Source of the DNA: CAZAGD01 sp049699975
GTDB lineage: Bacteria > Desulfobacterota > SM23-61
DNA: 10,719 nucleotides
Assembly: GCA_049699975.1 (NCBI GenBank)
Contig: JBNAWB010000125.1
Span: forward strand, 1-10,719
Direction of reading: 5' to 3'
The first letter of the stretch is position 1. Each line of letters starts with the position of its first letter. Shown one piece after another: positions 1-6,873 of the stretch. The notes under the pieces were generated by a model. That model did no database searches, was not told where the DNA came from, and saw nothing but the letters and a program-made list of their open reading frames with translations. The position numbers and the translations under genes were made by a program.

Positions 1-92
1 TCCTCCAACTCATACTTAGGCTTCCAGCCCCATTCTTCTTTGGCTCTGGTATCATAACTGCAGATGACATCGATTATCGCCATATCGGGGGC
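1..92 (-). pseudogene. C-terminal fragment of an NAD-dependent epimerase/dehydratase (running off the window)
   Basis: Reading leftward from an in-frame TAG at 95-93, the frame stays open to the window edge. It contains RAKEEWGWKPKYELE, which matches the C-terminal DDSRARxDWGWKPxYDLE signature of extended short-chain dehydrogenases, best the threonine dehydrogenase-like epimerases. Only about 30 residues are present. The N-terminal Rossmann part should lie at higher coordinates, but that space is taken by a stop codon, a short spacer and the TRAP permease gene. I therefore read it as a remnant left by deletion rather than a working gene. An ATG at 83-81 could start a short peptide but has no convincing ribosome binding site. 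The family call rests on one short motif. Confidence 0.5.
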
Positions 93-131
93 CTAAGAAA
101 ATTTTGCTTAAAGGATGAATTTTCTTATTTC

Positions 132-935
132 TTATCTCATGGCCAACCACTTGGGCAAGCCAAGAATAATATCGGGGAAAATAATGCAGAGGATAAGACC
201 TATCATGACTAAAAAAACAAAAGGAATCACCCCGCGCACAATATGGTTAGTTTCAATACCCCACTCGGGCTTGACGATGCCCCTTAAATAAAAAATAGCA
301 TAGGCAAAAGGCGGAGTCATGAAAGACATTTGCAAGTTGATAATGATCATCATGGCAAACCACAGTTTATTGAAACCCAGGGCTTCGCCGATGGGTGTAA
401 CGATGGGTATCATAATGAAGATGATGCCAATCCAATCAATGAACATACCTAAGATAAAAATAATTAAATGAATTAAAGCAAAAGACCCCCACCTTCCGAA
501 AGGAAGATTTAAAACCGCCTCCTCTACTACTTTCCCGCATCCCAACCCCAAGAATGTCGCGGTAAACATGCCAGCGCACATAGCAATAATCATAACCATG
601 CTCGTGACTTTGGCAGTTTGGTATAAAGTTTCCCGCAGAACTTGAAGATTAAGACGGCGGTAGGCTAAAGCTAAGAAAGCAGAAGCGGCACAACCCACCG
701 AGGCAGCTTCGGTAGGAGCAGCCAAGCCAAGAAAGATCGTTCCCAAGACGGCGAAAATAATTGAGAGAGTAGGCAATAAACTCGTAAAAAGCATGGTTAC
801 TTTTTTGGAAAAAGGCACCTGCCGTTCCTCATAAGAAGCAGGAGGACCCCACTCAGGATGAATCATGCAAGAGATCAAAATATAAAGGCAATATAATCCA
901 GAAAGCATAAAGCCCGGAATAAATGCCGTGCTCAT
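132..935 (-). CDS. TRAP transporter large permease (DctM type), C-terminal part only; probably 5'-truncated
   Basis: This is the C-terminal part of a DctM-type large permease, the membrane subunit that moves an organic acid or related solute inward using an ion gradient and a periplasmic binding protein. Visible family features are AAPTEAASVG (residues 72-81), several hydrophobic helices, GMFIDWIGIIFIMIPIVTPI (163-182) and NLQMSFMTPPFAYAIFYLRG (200-219). The last two fit the mannitol/chloroaromatic (COG4664, FcbT3-like) branch. Known DctM proteins are about 430 residues; this frame has 267 and homology starts at the first codon (FIPGFMLSGLY corresponds to roughly the middle of the family). 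An in-frame TAG lies 12 codons upstream of the ATG, and I see no permease N-terminus in the 565 bases beyond it. Neither the small permease (DctQ) nor the binding protein (DctP) is nearby. An AGGAGGAG lies about 15 bases before the ATG, so a truncated protein might still be made. Most likely a pseudogene. Confidence 0.8.
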   Translation of the reverse strand: MSTAFIPGFMLSGLYCLYILISCMIHPEWGPPASYEERQVPFSKKVTMLFTSLLPTLSIIFAVLGTIFLGLAAPTEAASVGCAASAFLALAYRRLNLQVLRETLYQTAKVTSMVMIIAMCAGMFTATFLGLGCGKVVEEAVLNLPFGRWGSFALIHLIIFILGMFIDWIGIIFIMIPIVTPIGEALGFNKLWFAMMIIINLQMSFMTPPFAYAIFYLRGIVKPEWGIETNHIVRGVIPFVFLVMIGLILCIIFPDIILGLPKWLAMR

Positions 936-1282
936 AAGCCTGATAAATTTCTCCTCCTGGTAAATTGACTACCGCCGCTCCTAATTTTTGGCTATCTCTC
1001 CATAAAGTCCCATGCAGCGATACGTCATTCTTTTAAAGTCCCTTAATTTCTCCCTCACCCCGATAGGAGTCGATGCTGACTTTCGCGCCTGGTCGAATTT
1101 TAGCGACTCTCCCCGTTGATGCTGTATCGCAATAGGGTGGAAGGTCAAAGGTAGGCATGAATGAAGAGGCATCGGCGGGAGAAGAAGATGTTCAAAATTT
1201 ACCAGCGATCTTCCGCAAAGAGCGGCCGGATCGTTAAACTAAGCAATATAATTAAGCTTCTAAATCCGCCCGTACCTATGGA

Positions 1283-1321
1283 AGAATCACTGCCTCGTGA
1301 TTCTGAAAGAATGACTGCCTC
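1283..1321. repeat. 14-base imperfect direct repeat with embedded dyad
   Basis: AGAATCACTGCCTC (1283-1296) recurs as AGAATGACTGCCTC (1308-1321), 13 of 14 bases equal, at a 25-base period. The first copy also forms a perfect 7-base dyad, GAATCAC (1284-1290) with GTGATTC (1297-1303) around a 6-base loop. It is seen directly; its function is unknown and it may be part of a dispersed repeat. Confidence 0.4.
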
Positions 1322-1365
1322 TGGCTATTTCAGCCAAGGGTAGCAATTTATTAATTTTGACACAG

Positions 1366-1401
1366 CCTCTCTGGCGAGAGGGCTTGCTCTGCGGAGTAAG
1401 C
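1366..1401. repeat. Two adjacent hairpins downstream of feoB
   Basis: CCTCTC (1366-1371) pairs with GAGAGG (1376-1381) around TGGC. Immediately after, GCTTGCTC (1382-1389) pairs with GAGTAAGC (1394-1401) around TGCG, an 8-base stem with one G-T pair. They lie about 100-135 bases beyond the feoB stop on the transcribed strand. No run of T follows either arm on the minus strand, so a classic intrinsic terminator is not supported. They could still limit or stabilise the feoB transcript, or be a repeat element. Confidence 0.35.
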
Positions 1402-1500
1402 TTTAATACTCTACAGGGAAGGGATAATGGGATCATTAAAAATTCCTATGATAATCCCACCCTTCAGTGATGAATTACGAAAATCTAAAAAGAAAAAGCA

Positions 1501-3417
1501 TTAAAAAAATCCCATAAAAATTCGAGCGCCTAAAGATAAAAAGATCGCCACCAATAGGCTTATAATCAAGGCCCAAAGAACGCCCTTCTTCCCTATTTCC
1601 TTCCAGAGAGCAGCAATTGTAGCTAAGCAAGGCATGTAAAAGGTAACGAAGATCGTAAAAACTATTATTTGTGCTGGACTCAATATTGTAGATACATTAA
1701 CGGTTCCCAATGCTTGACTTAACATGATCAAAGATAATTCTTTTCGCAATAAGCCAAAAATTAACGTTGTGCCTACAATAGGCGGGAGGCCGAGAAGACC
1801 AGTTAAAGGAGATAAAAAATAGTTGATATACTTTTCCAGACCGGCATACTCCATTAAAGCGAGCGCTGTACTGCTGACTATTAAAATTGGCCAGGCAATG
1901 ATGATGAATTCCCTAATCCGAAACCAGGATTTCTTTAATACGTTTTTAATAATCGGAAGCTGATAAGCAGGAATTTCTAAAATTAATCCGATATTGGCTA
2001 ATTCGGGAAAAAAGGAGGAAAGGATCCTGCCTATTATGGCCACTATAAAAATATTTAATGCAAAAATAGCCAGCGCCGCATTGGGACTAATATAAAATGC
2101 GACCAGACCAAAAATAATGGTGATGCGCGCGGCGCACGGAATCATAGTCACCATAACGGAAACAATAAACCTATGCTGAGGTAATTCCAGAATACGAGTA
2201 GCCATTACCGCGGGGACACTGCAACCATATCCCAGGATAAAAGGAATAATAGATTTTCCATGAAGGCCGATGCGGTGCATAAAGATATCCATCAGGAAGG
2301 CAACCCGTGGTAGATACCCAATATCCTCGAGTACGGAAAGACCAATGAGAAATGGCACGAGGTAGGGTATTACTATCGCCACTCCTCCACCCACCCCCTG
2401 GAAAATTCCTTGGACAAGGAAGTAGCCTAAAGATTTTTGCCTCCATTGCTCTAAAAAATCTTTTAAGTATCGATCTAAAGACTTTAGCAAAGAATCCTCG
2501 AGATAACTTCCAATTCCAAAAACGAAGTTGAAAAGGCCATAAAAGACAATCAGCAGAATCAAATAACCCCAAAAACTATGCATAACCCAGCGGTCAACGA
2601 CCGTACGAATATCTCTTTCAGGGGGATGAATAACTGTGGCTACTCGCTCAAATATATTCATAGCTAAAGCATGACGCTCCGAAGAAATTACTTCCTCCGG
2701 ATCTGTTCCATGAGTCTGCGTTAATTTCTTCTGCAGCGCCTTGATTTGGTTAATAGCATCGCTCTCGTTTTCAATCTCATTTACAAAAAAAGGATCATTT
2801 TCTAGAAGCTTAATGGATAGAAAGCGCGCTGGTAGTCTTTCTGCAAGACTGAGATCGGAAACGAGGGGGGCCATTTGTTCTATAATTTCTTCAATGTCCT
2901 TCCTAAAGTATAGGGTTTTCCCCTTCATCTTCATTTCAAAAACTTTTATCGCTACATTAAATAAATCTCTTACACCTTTTCCCGTCTTTCCTATAGTGGG
3001 GATGACAGGAATCCCAAGAATATATGATAACTTCTGAGCATGGATTTGAATCCCTTTTCGCAAAGCCTCATCCATCATATTCAAGCAGAGCAACATGGGA
3101 ACTTCAAGTTCAAGGAGCTGGATGGTCAATTCTAAACTTCGAGAGAGGAGAGAAGCGTCAGCGACATTGATCAGAACATCTACTTCTCCAGAAAGAATAA
3201 AGTTTCTGGCCTCCAATTCAGCTAAATCTTCAGAAGTTAAGGAGTAAGTTCCTGGTAAATCAATACAATCACAAGTATACCCATCTATATGGGTTTTTGT
3301 CTTCGTATATTTAACGGTTGTTCCTGGAAAATTGGAAGTGATGGCTTTATAACCGGCTATATAATTGAAAATGGTGCTTTTCCCGCAATTAGGTTGACCT
3401 ACCAGAGCAATTTTCAT
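1501..3417 (-). CDS. feoB: Ferrous iron transport protein B (FeoB)
   Basis: FeoB is an inner-membrane Fe2+ importer with a cytosolic N-terminal GTPase. Visible: G1 GQPNCGKS (residues 7-14), the PGTT region (31-34), G3 DLPG (53-56), G4 NMMD (113-116, the FeoB form of NKxD) and a GKG-containing G5 region near 143-148. A mostly soluble helical spacer runs from about 165 to 275. The membrane core starts near 283 and has the conserved cysteine motifs GYGCSVPA (C399), IPCAAR (C428) and MPCLAT (C597), plus LLRKE (556-560) of the second gate. At 638 residues it is shorter than the 773-residue E. coli protein, mainly in the C-terminal part, as in many anaerobes. The start ATG overlaps the feoA stop (ATGA, 3417-3414), implying translational coupling, and AGAGGAA precedes it at a normal distance. 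It lies last in fur-feoA-feoB; no FeoC follows. Confidence 0.96.
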   Translation of the reverse strand: MKIALVGQPNCGKSTIFNYIAGYKAITSNFPGTTVKYTKTKTHIDGYTCDCIDLPGTYSLTSEDLAELEARNFILSGEVDVLINVADASLLSRSLELTIQLLELEVPMLLCLNMMDEALRKGIQIHAQKLSYILGIPVIPTIGKTGKGVRDLFNVAIKVFEMKMKGKTLYFRKDIEEIIEQMAPLVSDLSLAERLPARFLSIKLLENDPFFVNEIENESDAINQIKALQKKLTQTHGTDPEEVISSERHALAMNIFERVATVIHPPERDIRTVVDRWVMHSFWGYLILLIVFYGLFNFVFGIGSYLEDSLLKSLDRYLKDFLEQWRQKSLGYFLVQGIFQGVGGGVAIVIPYLVPFLIGLSVLEDIGYLPRVAFLMDIFMHRIGLHGKSIIPFILGYGCSVPAVMATRILELPQHRFIVSVMVTMIPCAARITIIFGLVAFYISPNAALAIFALNIFIVAIIGRILSSFFPELANIGLILEIPAYQLPIIKNVLKKSWFRIREFIIIAWPILIVSSTALALMEYAGLEKYINYFLSPLTGLLGLPPIVGTTLIFGLLRKELSLIMLSQALGTVNVSTILSPAQIIVFTIFVTFYMPCLATIAALWKEIGKKGVLWALIISLLVAIFLSLGARIFMGFF

Positions 3418-3647
3418 TTAACTTCCTCTACTATAATTCTGGAGGCGATATTCCTGCCCAAGGCTACTTGAAAGCCGTGGACCTCGATCAATACTGGGCC
3501 AGCAAAAGCACCATATTTTAATAAAGTCACAATATCTCCGGGGTGGATGCCCATCTGGCTCAGGCGCCTTCTCACCCCCCATCCTCCTTGAACATCAATT
3601 ATGCGCACCTTCTTATTCTCGTCGACCTGGTCTAAATAAATAAACAT
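3414..3647 (-). CDS. feoA: Ferrous iron transport protein A (FeoA)
   Basis: A 77-residue SH3-like protein of the FeoA family, which binds and supports FeoB at the cytosolic face of the membrane. Family features: GGWGVRRRLSQMGIHPGDIV (residues 21-40), the glycine-rich turn GPVLIEVHGFQVALGRNIA, and the usual length of 75-85. Its stop overlaps the feoB start by four bases and its start lies 20 bases after the fur stop, so it is the middle gene of one operon. Odd point: the AGAGG sequence directly touches the ATG with no spacer. Initiation may depend on readthrough from fur or on the ATT at codon 3, but no better start is visible. Confidence 0.93.
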   Translation of the reverse strand: MFIYLDQVDENKKVRIIDVQGGWGVRRRLSQMGIHPGDIVTLLKYGAFAGPVLIEVHGFQVALGRNIASRIIVEEVK

Positions 3648-3667
3648 CCTCTTTATGCAAATGACTG

Positions 3668-4132
3668 CTAAATTTTATTTAATTTTTTCCAACACCTGGA
3701 GCAAAGGCCAATCCCTTCAATTCGCTCTTGCATAATCTTAAATTTATGCCTTTGGGCTTTTTTTATAAGATAGTTCTTAATTCCTCCATTTTTAAGTTCG
3801 ATGACTTTTCCGCATGATGAACAAATAAAATGGCCGTGCATCAGTCCCTTATCTTTTAACTCATAGCATATGGCGCCTTTGCTAAAATCTCTTTCTACAA
3901 TAATTCCTAATGATTTCATCAATTTCAAAGTTCTATAAACAGTAGCCCAACTAATCCGCGGTGAGACCATCTTAGCCTGATGATAAACAGCTTCCGCAGA
4001 GGGATGGTGACCCTCTAAAGCGCAAAAAGCCGACCACACTATTTCTCTTTGCCGCGTGTATTTAAGGCCTTTTTGGTGCAATAATTGGGGCAAATTCTTT
4101 ATTGATAAATGAAAATCATTTTTAAAATTCAT
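3668..4132 (-). CDS. fur: Fur family ferric uptake regulator
   Basis: A 154-residue winged-helix metalloregulator. The DNA-binding half has TRQRE (26-30), the metal-site HHPSAEAVY (42-50) and the recognition helix region SWATVYRTLKLM (61-72). The dimerisation half has H99 and H101 followed by CSSC (104-107), and a second pair CSRC (144-147). These are the structural zinc cysteines and regulatory-site histidines of the Fur/PerR/Zur family. Its position directly before feoAB supports control of ferrous iron uptake, so Fur is preferred over PerR or Zur, though residues alone do not settle this. No good Fur box can be seen in the 42-base gap after the MOSC gene; the operon may be read from further upstream. 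The ribosome binding site is weak. Confidence 0.88.
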   Translation of the reverse strand: MNFKNDFHLSIKNLPQLLHQKGLKYTRQREIVWSAFCALEGHHPSAEAVYHQAKMVSPRISWATVYRTLKLMKSLGIIVERDFSKGAICYELKDKGLMHGHFICSSCGKVIELKNGGIKNYLIKKAQRHKFKIMQERIEGIGLCSRCWKKLNKI

Positions 4133-4174
4133 TTAGAAATCTTTAACTCCATCTCTTTTTACTCATCACGAAAA

Positions 4175-4615
4175 TTATATCCAGGAATTTAATACTTCTA
4201 CTTCATCACCATTTTTTATAATTCCACTTTCCAGGACGCGGGCAAAAATTCCGTATTGCGGAAGAAGGGAATAACCACGGTAATTATAGGAATGAGTGAT
4301 ATTAGGTTCTTTGCCAATTCTTTCTATTTGCAAAAGAGCTGTCCCAGCTCTTAAAATCTTACCAGGAAGCAAGTCTTCTTGATTGATTCCAGAAATCAGG
4401 ATATTTTCCGCAAAGCATCCGGGAGGGAAAGAAAGACCGGTTTTGCGGGCGAGTTGATCAACTTTTTCTTTGACTAAAATACTAACTTGCTTGACTGCCC
4501 CAGCATGGGCATCGCCAACAAGACCAAAATTCTTCTCTAAAAATCCGGAACCAACATCTTCTTTCGGTTTTCCTTTTTCTTTGCCGCGGCAGACGGCTAT
4601 TATTCTTCCTTTCAA
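4175..4615 (-). CDS. MOSC domain protein (stand-alone)
   Basis: A stand-alone MOSC domain of 146 residues, a family linked to molybdenum cofactor sulfuration and other sulfur or metal cofactor chemistry. Motifs: GRIIAVC (3-9), GLVGDAHAG (31-39), QVSIL (43-47), FAENI (68-72), IGKE (100-103), GIFARVL (122-128), GDEVEVL (136-142). I chose a TTG start at 4615-4613: GAGGAAAGG lies just upstream, the domain begins right there, and TTGA overlaps the stop of the preceding DUF1847 gene. A longer frame from an ATG at 4672 would add 19 unrelated residues lying inside the upstream gene. The cysteine many bacterial MOSC proteins carry just after the GKE/PR motif is proline-asparagine here (P104, N105); the remaining cysteines are C9 and C67. 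The substrate is unknown. Confidence 0.85.
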   Translation of the reverse strand: MKGRIIAVCRGKEKGKPKEDVGSGFLEKNFGLVGDAHAGAVKQVSILVKEKVDQLARKTGLSFPPGCFAENILISGINQEDLLPGKILRAGTALLQIERIGKEPNITHSYNYRGYSLLPQYGIFARVLESGIIKNGDEVEVLNSWI

Positions 4616-5298
4616 AAGCCTTTCCTCAAAAGACGCACATAATATGAGCTCGAGGTATAAAGGGCAGCGCAAGGATTATGGGCTAATACCCGGTCTTTAG
4701 TTACCAGCACGGTACAAAAAGCCTGGGCATACTTCATAAAAAGAGAATCATGGCCTACACAAAGACCCAACATTATATTAAAATCCGTCTTTTCTTCATT
4801 TAGGATCATGGCCTGAGCAATAGGGCTACACATAGACTCAAACTCGCCGATGCGAATTTTATCCTCATCTCCCACACCAATAGTTTCTTTGGGCGTACAT
4901 CCAGCTTTGCAAACAACCGAAACCACCTCAAATCCTTGGGCTTCTAAGATCCTATTTAAGGATAAGGCTTCTCGATGCAAACCGGCGCAGAAAGCAATGC
5001 CCAATTTTTTATAGCCCATTTTTTGCGCGAATTCACAAATTTCTTGTACCCGGGGTTTGGTAGGCTGCAAAACATAAGGCTTCTCTTGCCGGTTAGAATA
5101 GCACTCCGCTTCTTGGATAGAAGCTTGGCGAGCAAATTGCCAAATGGTAGGCTGGGCATACTCCATATTGGCCTTTTTTATTATTTCCCGGCGATGCAGG
5201 GTAGGGCAGAAATCCGGCCCCTTACCGTTTGGGGAATGGCAGATTTTTTCCCGCAAAGGAATGGAACATTTGGCACATTCCGGTTTGATTGTCTCCAT
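4612..5298 (-). CDS. DUF1847 domain protein (predicted metal-binding)
   Basis: A 228-residue protein of the DUF1847 family (predicted metal-binding, function unknown). The N-terminus has a cysteine cluster C8-x2-C11, C20 and C31. Later motifs include FCAGLHREA, VVCKAGC, MCSPIAQAMILN, MLGLCVGHDSLF and TKDRVLAHNPCAALY, the family's conserved core. The start is placed at ATG 5298-5296 because AGGAG sits five bases before it; a TTG one codon upstream would leave too short a spacer. Its last codons overlap the MOSC start by four bases, so the two proteins are probably made together. DUF1847 with MOSC suggests a step in metal or sulfur cofactor handling; this is inference. The upstream spacer carries a dyad and a long palindrome. 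Confidence 0.85.
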   Translation of the reverse strand: METIKPECAKCSIPLREKICHSPNGKGPDFCPTLHRREIIKKANMEYAQPTIWQFARQASIQEAECYSNRQEKPYVLQPTKPRVQEICEFAQKMGYKKLGIAFCAGLHREALSLNRILEAQGFEVVSVVCKAGCTPKETIGVGDEDKIRIGEFESMCSPIAQAMILNEEKTDFNIMLGLCVGHDSLFMKYAQAFCTVLVTKDRVLAHNPCAALYTSSSYYVRLLRKGF

Positions 5299-5320
5299 CA
5301 AGGCTCCTCAAAAATAAATT

Positions 5321-5350
5321 ATTTGCTCCACTTAAATTTACCGAGCAAAT
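5321..5350. promoter_or_regulatory. Operator-like dyad upstream of the DUF1847 gene
   Basis: ATTTGCTC (5321-5328) and GAGCAAAT (5343-5350) are perfect inverted repeats 14 bases apart, with TAAATTTA inside the loop and AT-rich AAATAAATTATTT overlapping the start-codon side (5312-5324). The dyad ends about 22 bases before the DUF1847 ATG. It could be a regulator site or an mRNA stem-loop in the leader. No known consensus is matched. Confidence 0.3.
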
Positions 5351-5379
5351 TCTTCAAATCTAAATCCTCCCGCCACCCT

Positions 5380-5406
5380 TTCCCTCTCCCCAGCAGGGAG
5401 AGGGAA
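5380..5406. repeat. REP-like intergenic palindrome, 11-base perfect stem
   Basis: TTCCCTCTCCC (5380-5390) pairs perfectly with GGGAGAGGGAA (5396-5406) around CAGCA. No T run follows on either strand, so it is not a classic terminator. The sequence, preceded by a CCGCCACCC run, resembles the dispersed CCCTCTCCC/GGGAGAGGG palindromes common between genes in many proteobacteria. It lies between the fmdB-like gene and the DUF1847 gene, where it could protect or separate transcript segments. Confidence 0.6.
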
Positions 5407-5491
5407 TATGAGATTGCCATAATCGCAAGCTAATTGGGACTTTATAAATAATGGTCCCCCTCTTCGGGAAGGAATTTAATCCAGGAATATT

Positions 5492-5731
5492 TCAATCTCG
5501 CGAACAACTACTTCCTGAAGAACACGGGGGCTTATCGCAGCGCTCTTCCCGCCCGCAGCAGGTCGACCCTTTAGGCCGGGGATCTTTTACCAAGTGCGCA
5601 AGAGATAAAACTCTCTCCAGATTAACTCCGCCACAATGCTTACAGGTTAAAGAGTCTCGGCGAGTTCCTACTCCCTCCCAAATTTCCGAAATGCTCCCGC
5701 AGGATAAGCACCGATACTCATAGATAGGCAT
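5492..5731 (-). CDS. FmdB family zinc-ribbon protein
   Basis: A 79-residue protein starting MPIYEYRCLSCG, the hallmark of the FmdB regulatory-type zinc ribbon. The pairs C8/C11 and C30/C33 form the predicted zinc site. The C-terminal tail is rich in further cysteines (C58, C59, C65, C70, C76), as in many members. The family was named for a putative regulator beside formylmethanofuran dehydrogenase genes; its molecular role is not established. A strong AGGAGG lies seven bases before the ATG. It stands 116 bases after the DUF169 gene, so it may still belong to the cooS transcript, and is followed by a palindrome-containing spacer. Confidence 0.88.
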   Translation of the reverse strand: MPIYEYRCLSCGSISEIWEGVGTRRDSLTCKHCGGVNLERVLSLAHLVKDPRPKGSTCCGREERCDKPPCSSGSSCSRD

Positions 5732-5847
5732 TTAAAATCCTCCTTTTTTTCTCACCCCTATTCATGCCAGGCCTCAATAAATTTTCTCTCCCCCTCGAGA
5801 TTGTGTCGCCATGGTGAAAAAGGGCCAAAGGCAGGGTGGAGGAATAC

Positions 5848-6648
5848 CTATTTTTTAATTTCTTCTTTAAATTTTTCCAAATTCACAAAATATTCATCCG
5901 GCGGTTTGGCTTCCCGGATGCGATAAAGAGCCGGCGGTTGGGGAGAAGAAATTTGTCGCAAAATAGGATATTTGAACCCTCCTTTATGGGTAATTTGCAG
6001 AGCCCGGAGAATTTCCTGGCTATATTTATAGGGGAAAGAGAAGATAAGTTCATTATCTTCGGCCAATGCAAAACGCCTCGTTCCATAACAGGGAAAAGAA
6101 ACCGTGGGTTTATCTTTAATGAAAGCTGCGGCCACGCCTTCCCCGCAAGTACCGCATTCCGCAGCCGTATTGATATTTAACCTCTCGCCAGTCTCATAGG
6201 TGGCGGAATAAATTAGGCGAGTCATCTGCGCTCCATCGCCAAAAAGGAGAACCACATCTGGATCAACGGGCATCTCCTCCAGAGGGGCAACGAGTGCCGC
6301 TTGCGTTTGGCCCGGTTTTAGACGCAAGCCAGATTGCAAAATCTTTTCAAAGGCCTCAGCAGTTGACGTGCGTACGAAAGCAAACCTTTGGGCCAAGTCT
6401 TTAGGAAAATCTGCAAAACCAAGGAAGGCTTTAGCCACAGCACAAACTAAATTTTCATTAGTAACCCCAAGAGTTCGTCCATAAATGCGGGATAGGGTTA
6501 CAAATTGGCAAAAAGTATATGGCTGATCTGGAATTTCACAGTTGCCCGGCAGATTTTCCTTTTTTTCTAAAAGCTTCACCCCAACCGGCAAAGTCCTGAG
6601 TCTTAAAATACTCATGTAGCCATCAGAAATTTTTTTCTTTTCATTCAT
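5848..6648 (-). CDS. DUF169 domain protein (COG2043)
   Basis: A 266-residue protein of the DUF169 family, function unknown. Matching features: LPVGVKLL near the N-terminus (20-27), cysteines C37, C47 and C69 in the first half, and the CGTCGEG stretch (C165, C168) followed by PTVSFPCYGTRRFALAEDNE (181-200) and the FSFPY segment. Six conserved-looking cysteines suggest a metal or Fe-S site, but this is inference. AGAGAGGAAT precedes the ATG, and the gap to the preceding 70-residue gene is only 12 bases, which ties it to cooS. Predicted cytosolic: no signal peptide or membrane helix is seen. Confidence 0.85.
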   Translation of the reverse strand: MNEKKKISDGYMSILRLRTLPVGVKLLEKKENLPGNCEIPDQPYTFCQFVTLSRIYGRTLGVTNENLVCAVAKAFLGFADFPKDLAQRFAFVRTSTAEAFEKILQSGLRLKPGQTQAALVAPLEEMPVDPDVVLLFGDGAQMTRLIYSATYETGERLNINTAAECGTCGEGVAAAFIKDKPTVSFPCYGTRRFALAEDNELIFSFPYKYSQEILRALQITHKGGFKYPILRQISSPQPPALYRIREAKPPDEYFVNLEKFKEEIKK

Positions 6649-6660
6649 ATATTCCTCTCT

Positions 6661-6873
6661 TCATATGCAAATTCGGTTCAATTCAATTAAAATGGGCTGT
6701 AAATTGTGGCGAAAAAGAGTTATTGCTACCCGCAGAGAAATTTTTTCCAAATCATCGCGCCGGAGAAAATCCTTGCCAAAATATTTTTCAATTACCCGAA
6801 TGGCTGGTGGACAACGAAATATGATATCGGCAATCATATCATCTTCACTTATATAAATCGTTCTTTTTCCCAT
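6661..6873 (-). CDS. Small DUF1858-like protein
   Basis: A 70-residue protein whose first part, ISEDDMIADIIFRCPPAIRVIEKYF (I8 to F32), has the layout of the DUF1858 helical domain (acidic DDxxIADII, then a proline-containing helix and a terminal aromatic patch). The rest, with DDLEKISLRVAITLF, fits its second half. Typical DUF1858 proteins end in a cysteine pair; here only C21 and C69 are present. The ATG at 6873-6871 directly follows the cooS stop (TGAATG) and the ribosome binding site would lie inside cooS, so translation is probably coupled. Function unknown; a partner or accessory of CODH is possible but unproven. The family call is tentative; the gene itself is more certain. Confidence 0.6.
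   Translation of the reverse strand: MGKRTIYISEDDMIADIIFRCPPAIRVIEKYFGKDFLRRDDLEKISLRVAITLFRHNLQPILIELNRICI

Larger units (their letters stand above)
936..1500. other. Non-coding stretch between feoB and the truncated permease; hairpins and short repeats, no supported gene
   Basis: I find no convincing gene in these 565 bases. A 63-codon frame on the minus strand (1172-981) and a 60-codon frame on the plus strand (1161-1343) exist, but neither matches a family I recognise and both lack good ribosome binding sites. The stretch contains two adjacent hairpins (1366-1401) and a short direct repeat plus dyad (1283-1321), listed separately. The base pattern changes abruptly at the permease start, where homology to the permease stops. 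This fits inserted or recombined DNA that cut the permease gene, but no transposase or clear terminal inverted repeats are visible. Confidence 0.5.

Noticed and set aside
97..124. GAAAATT...AATTTTC dyad after the permease stop as a terminator
   Set aside because: The stem is AT-only, the loop is 14 bases and no T run follows; it would be very weak.
981..1172. A 63-codon minus-strand frame as a gene
   Set aside because: No recognised family, no good ribosome binding site, and it lies in a repeat-bearing spacer beside a gene breakpoint. Its compositional look is not enough to call it coding.
1161..1343. A 60-codon plus-strand frame as a gene
   Set aside because: No family match, on the opposite strand from every real gene, and it runs through the direct repeat and dyad at 1283-1321.
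1351..1371. TTTTGACACAGCC as a possible insertion sequence end
   Set aside because: It resembles the ends of some transposable elements, but no matching second end, target duplication or transposase is present.
4616..4672. Longer MOSC protein starting at ATG 4672
   Set aside because: The extra 19 residues lie inside the DUF1847 gene, match nothing in the family, and the TTG at 4615 has a better ribosome binding site and a stop-start overlap.
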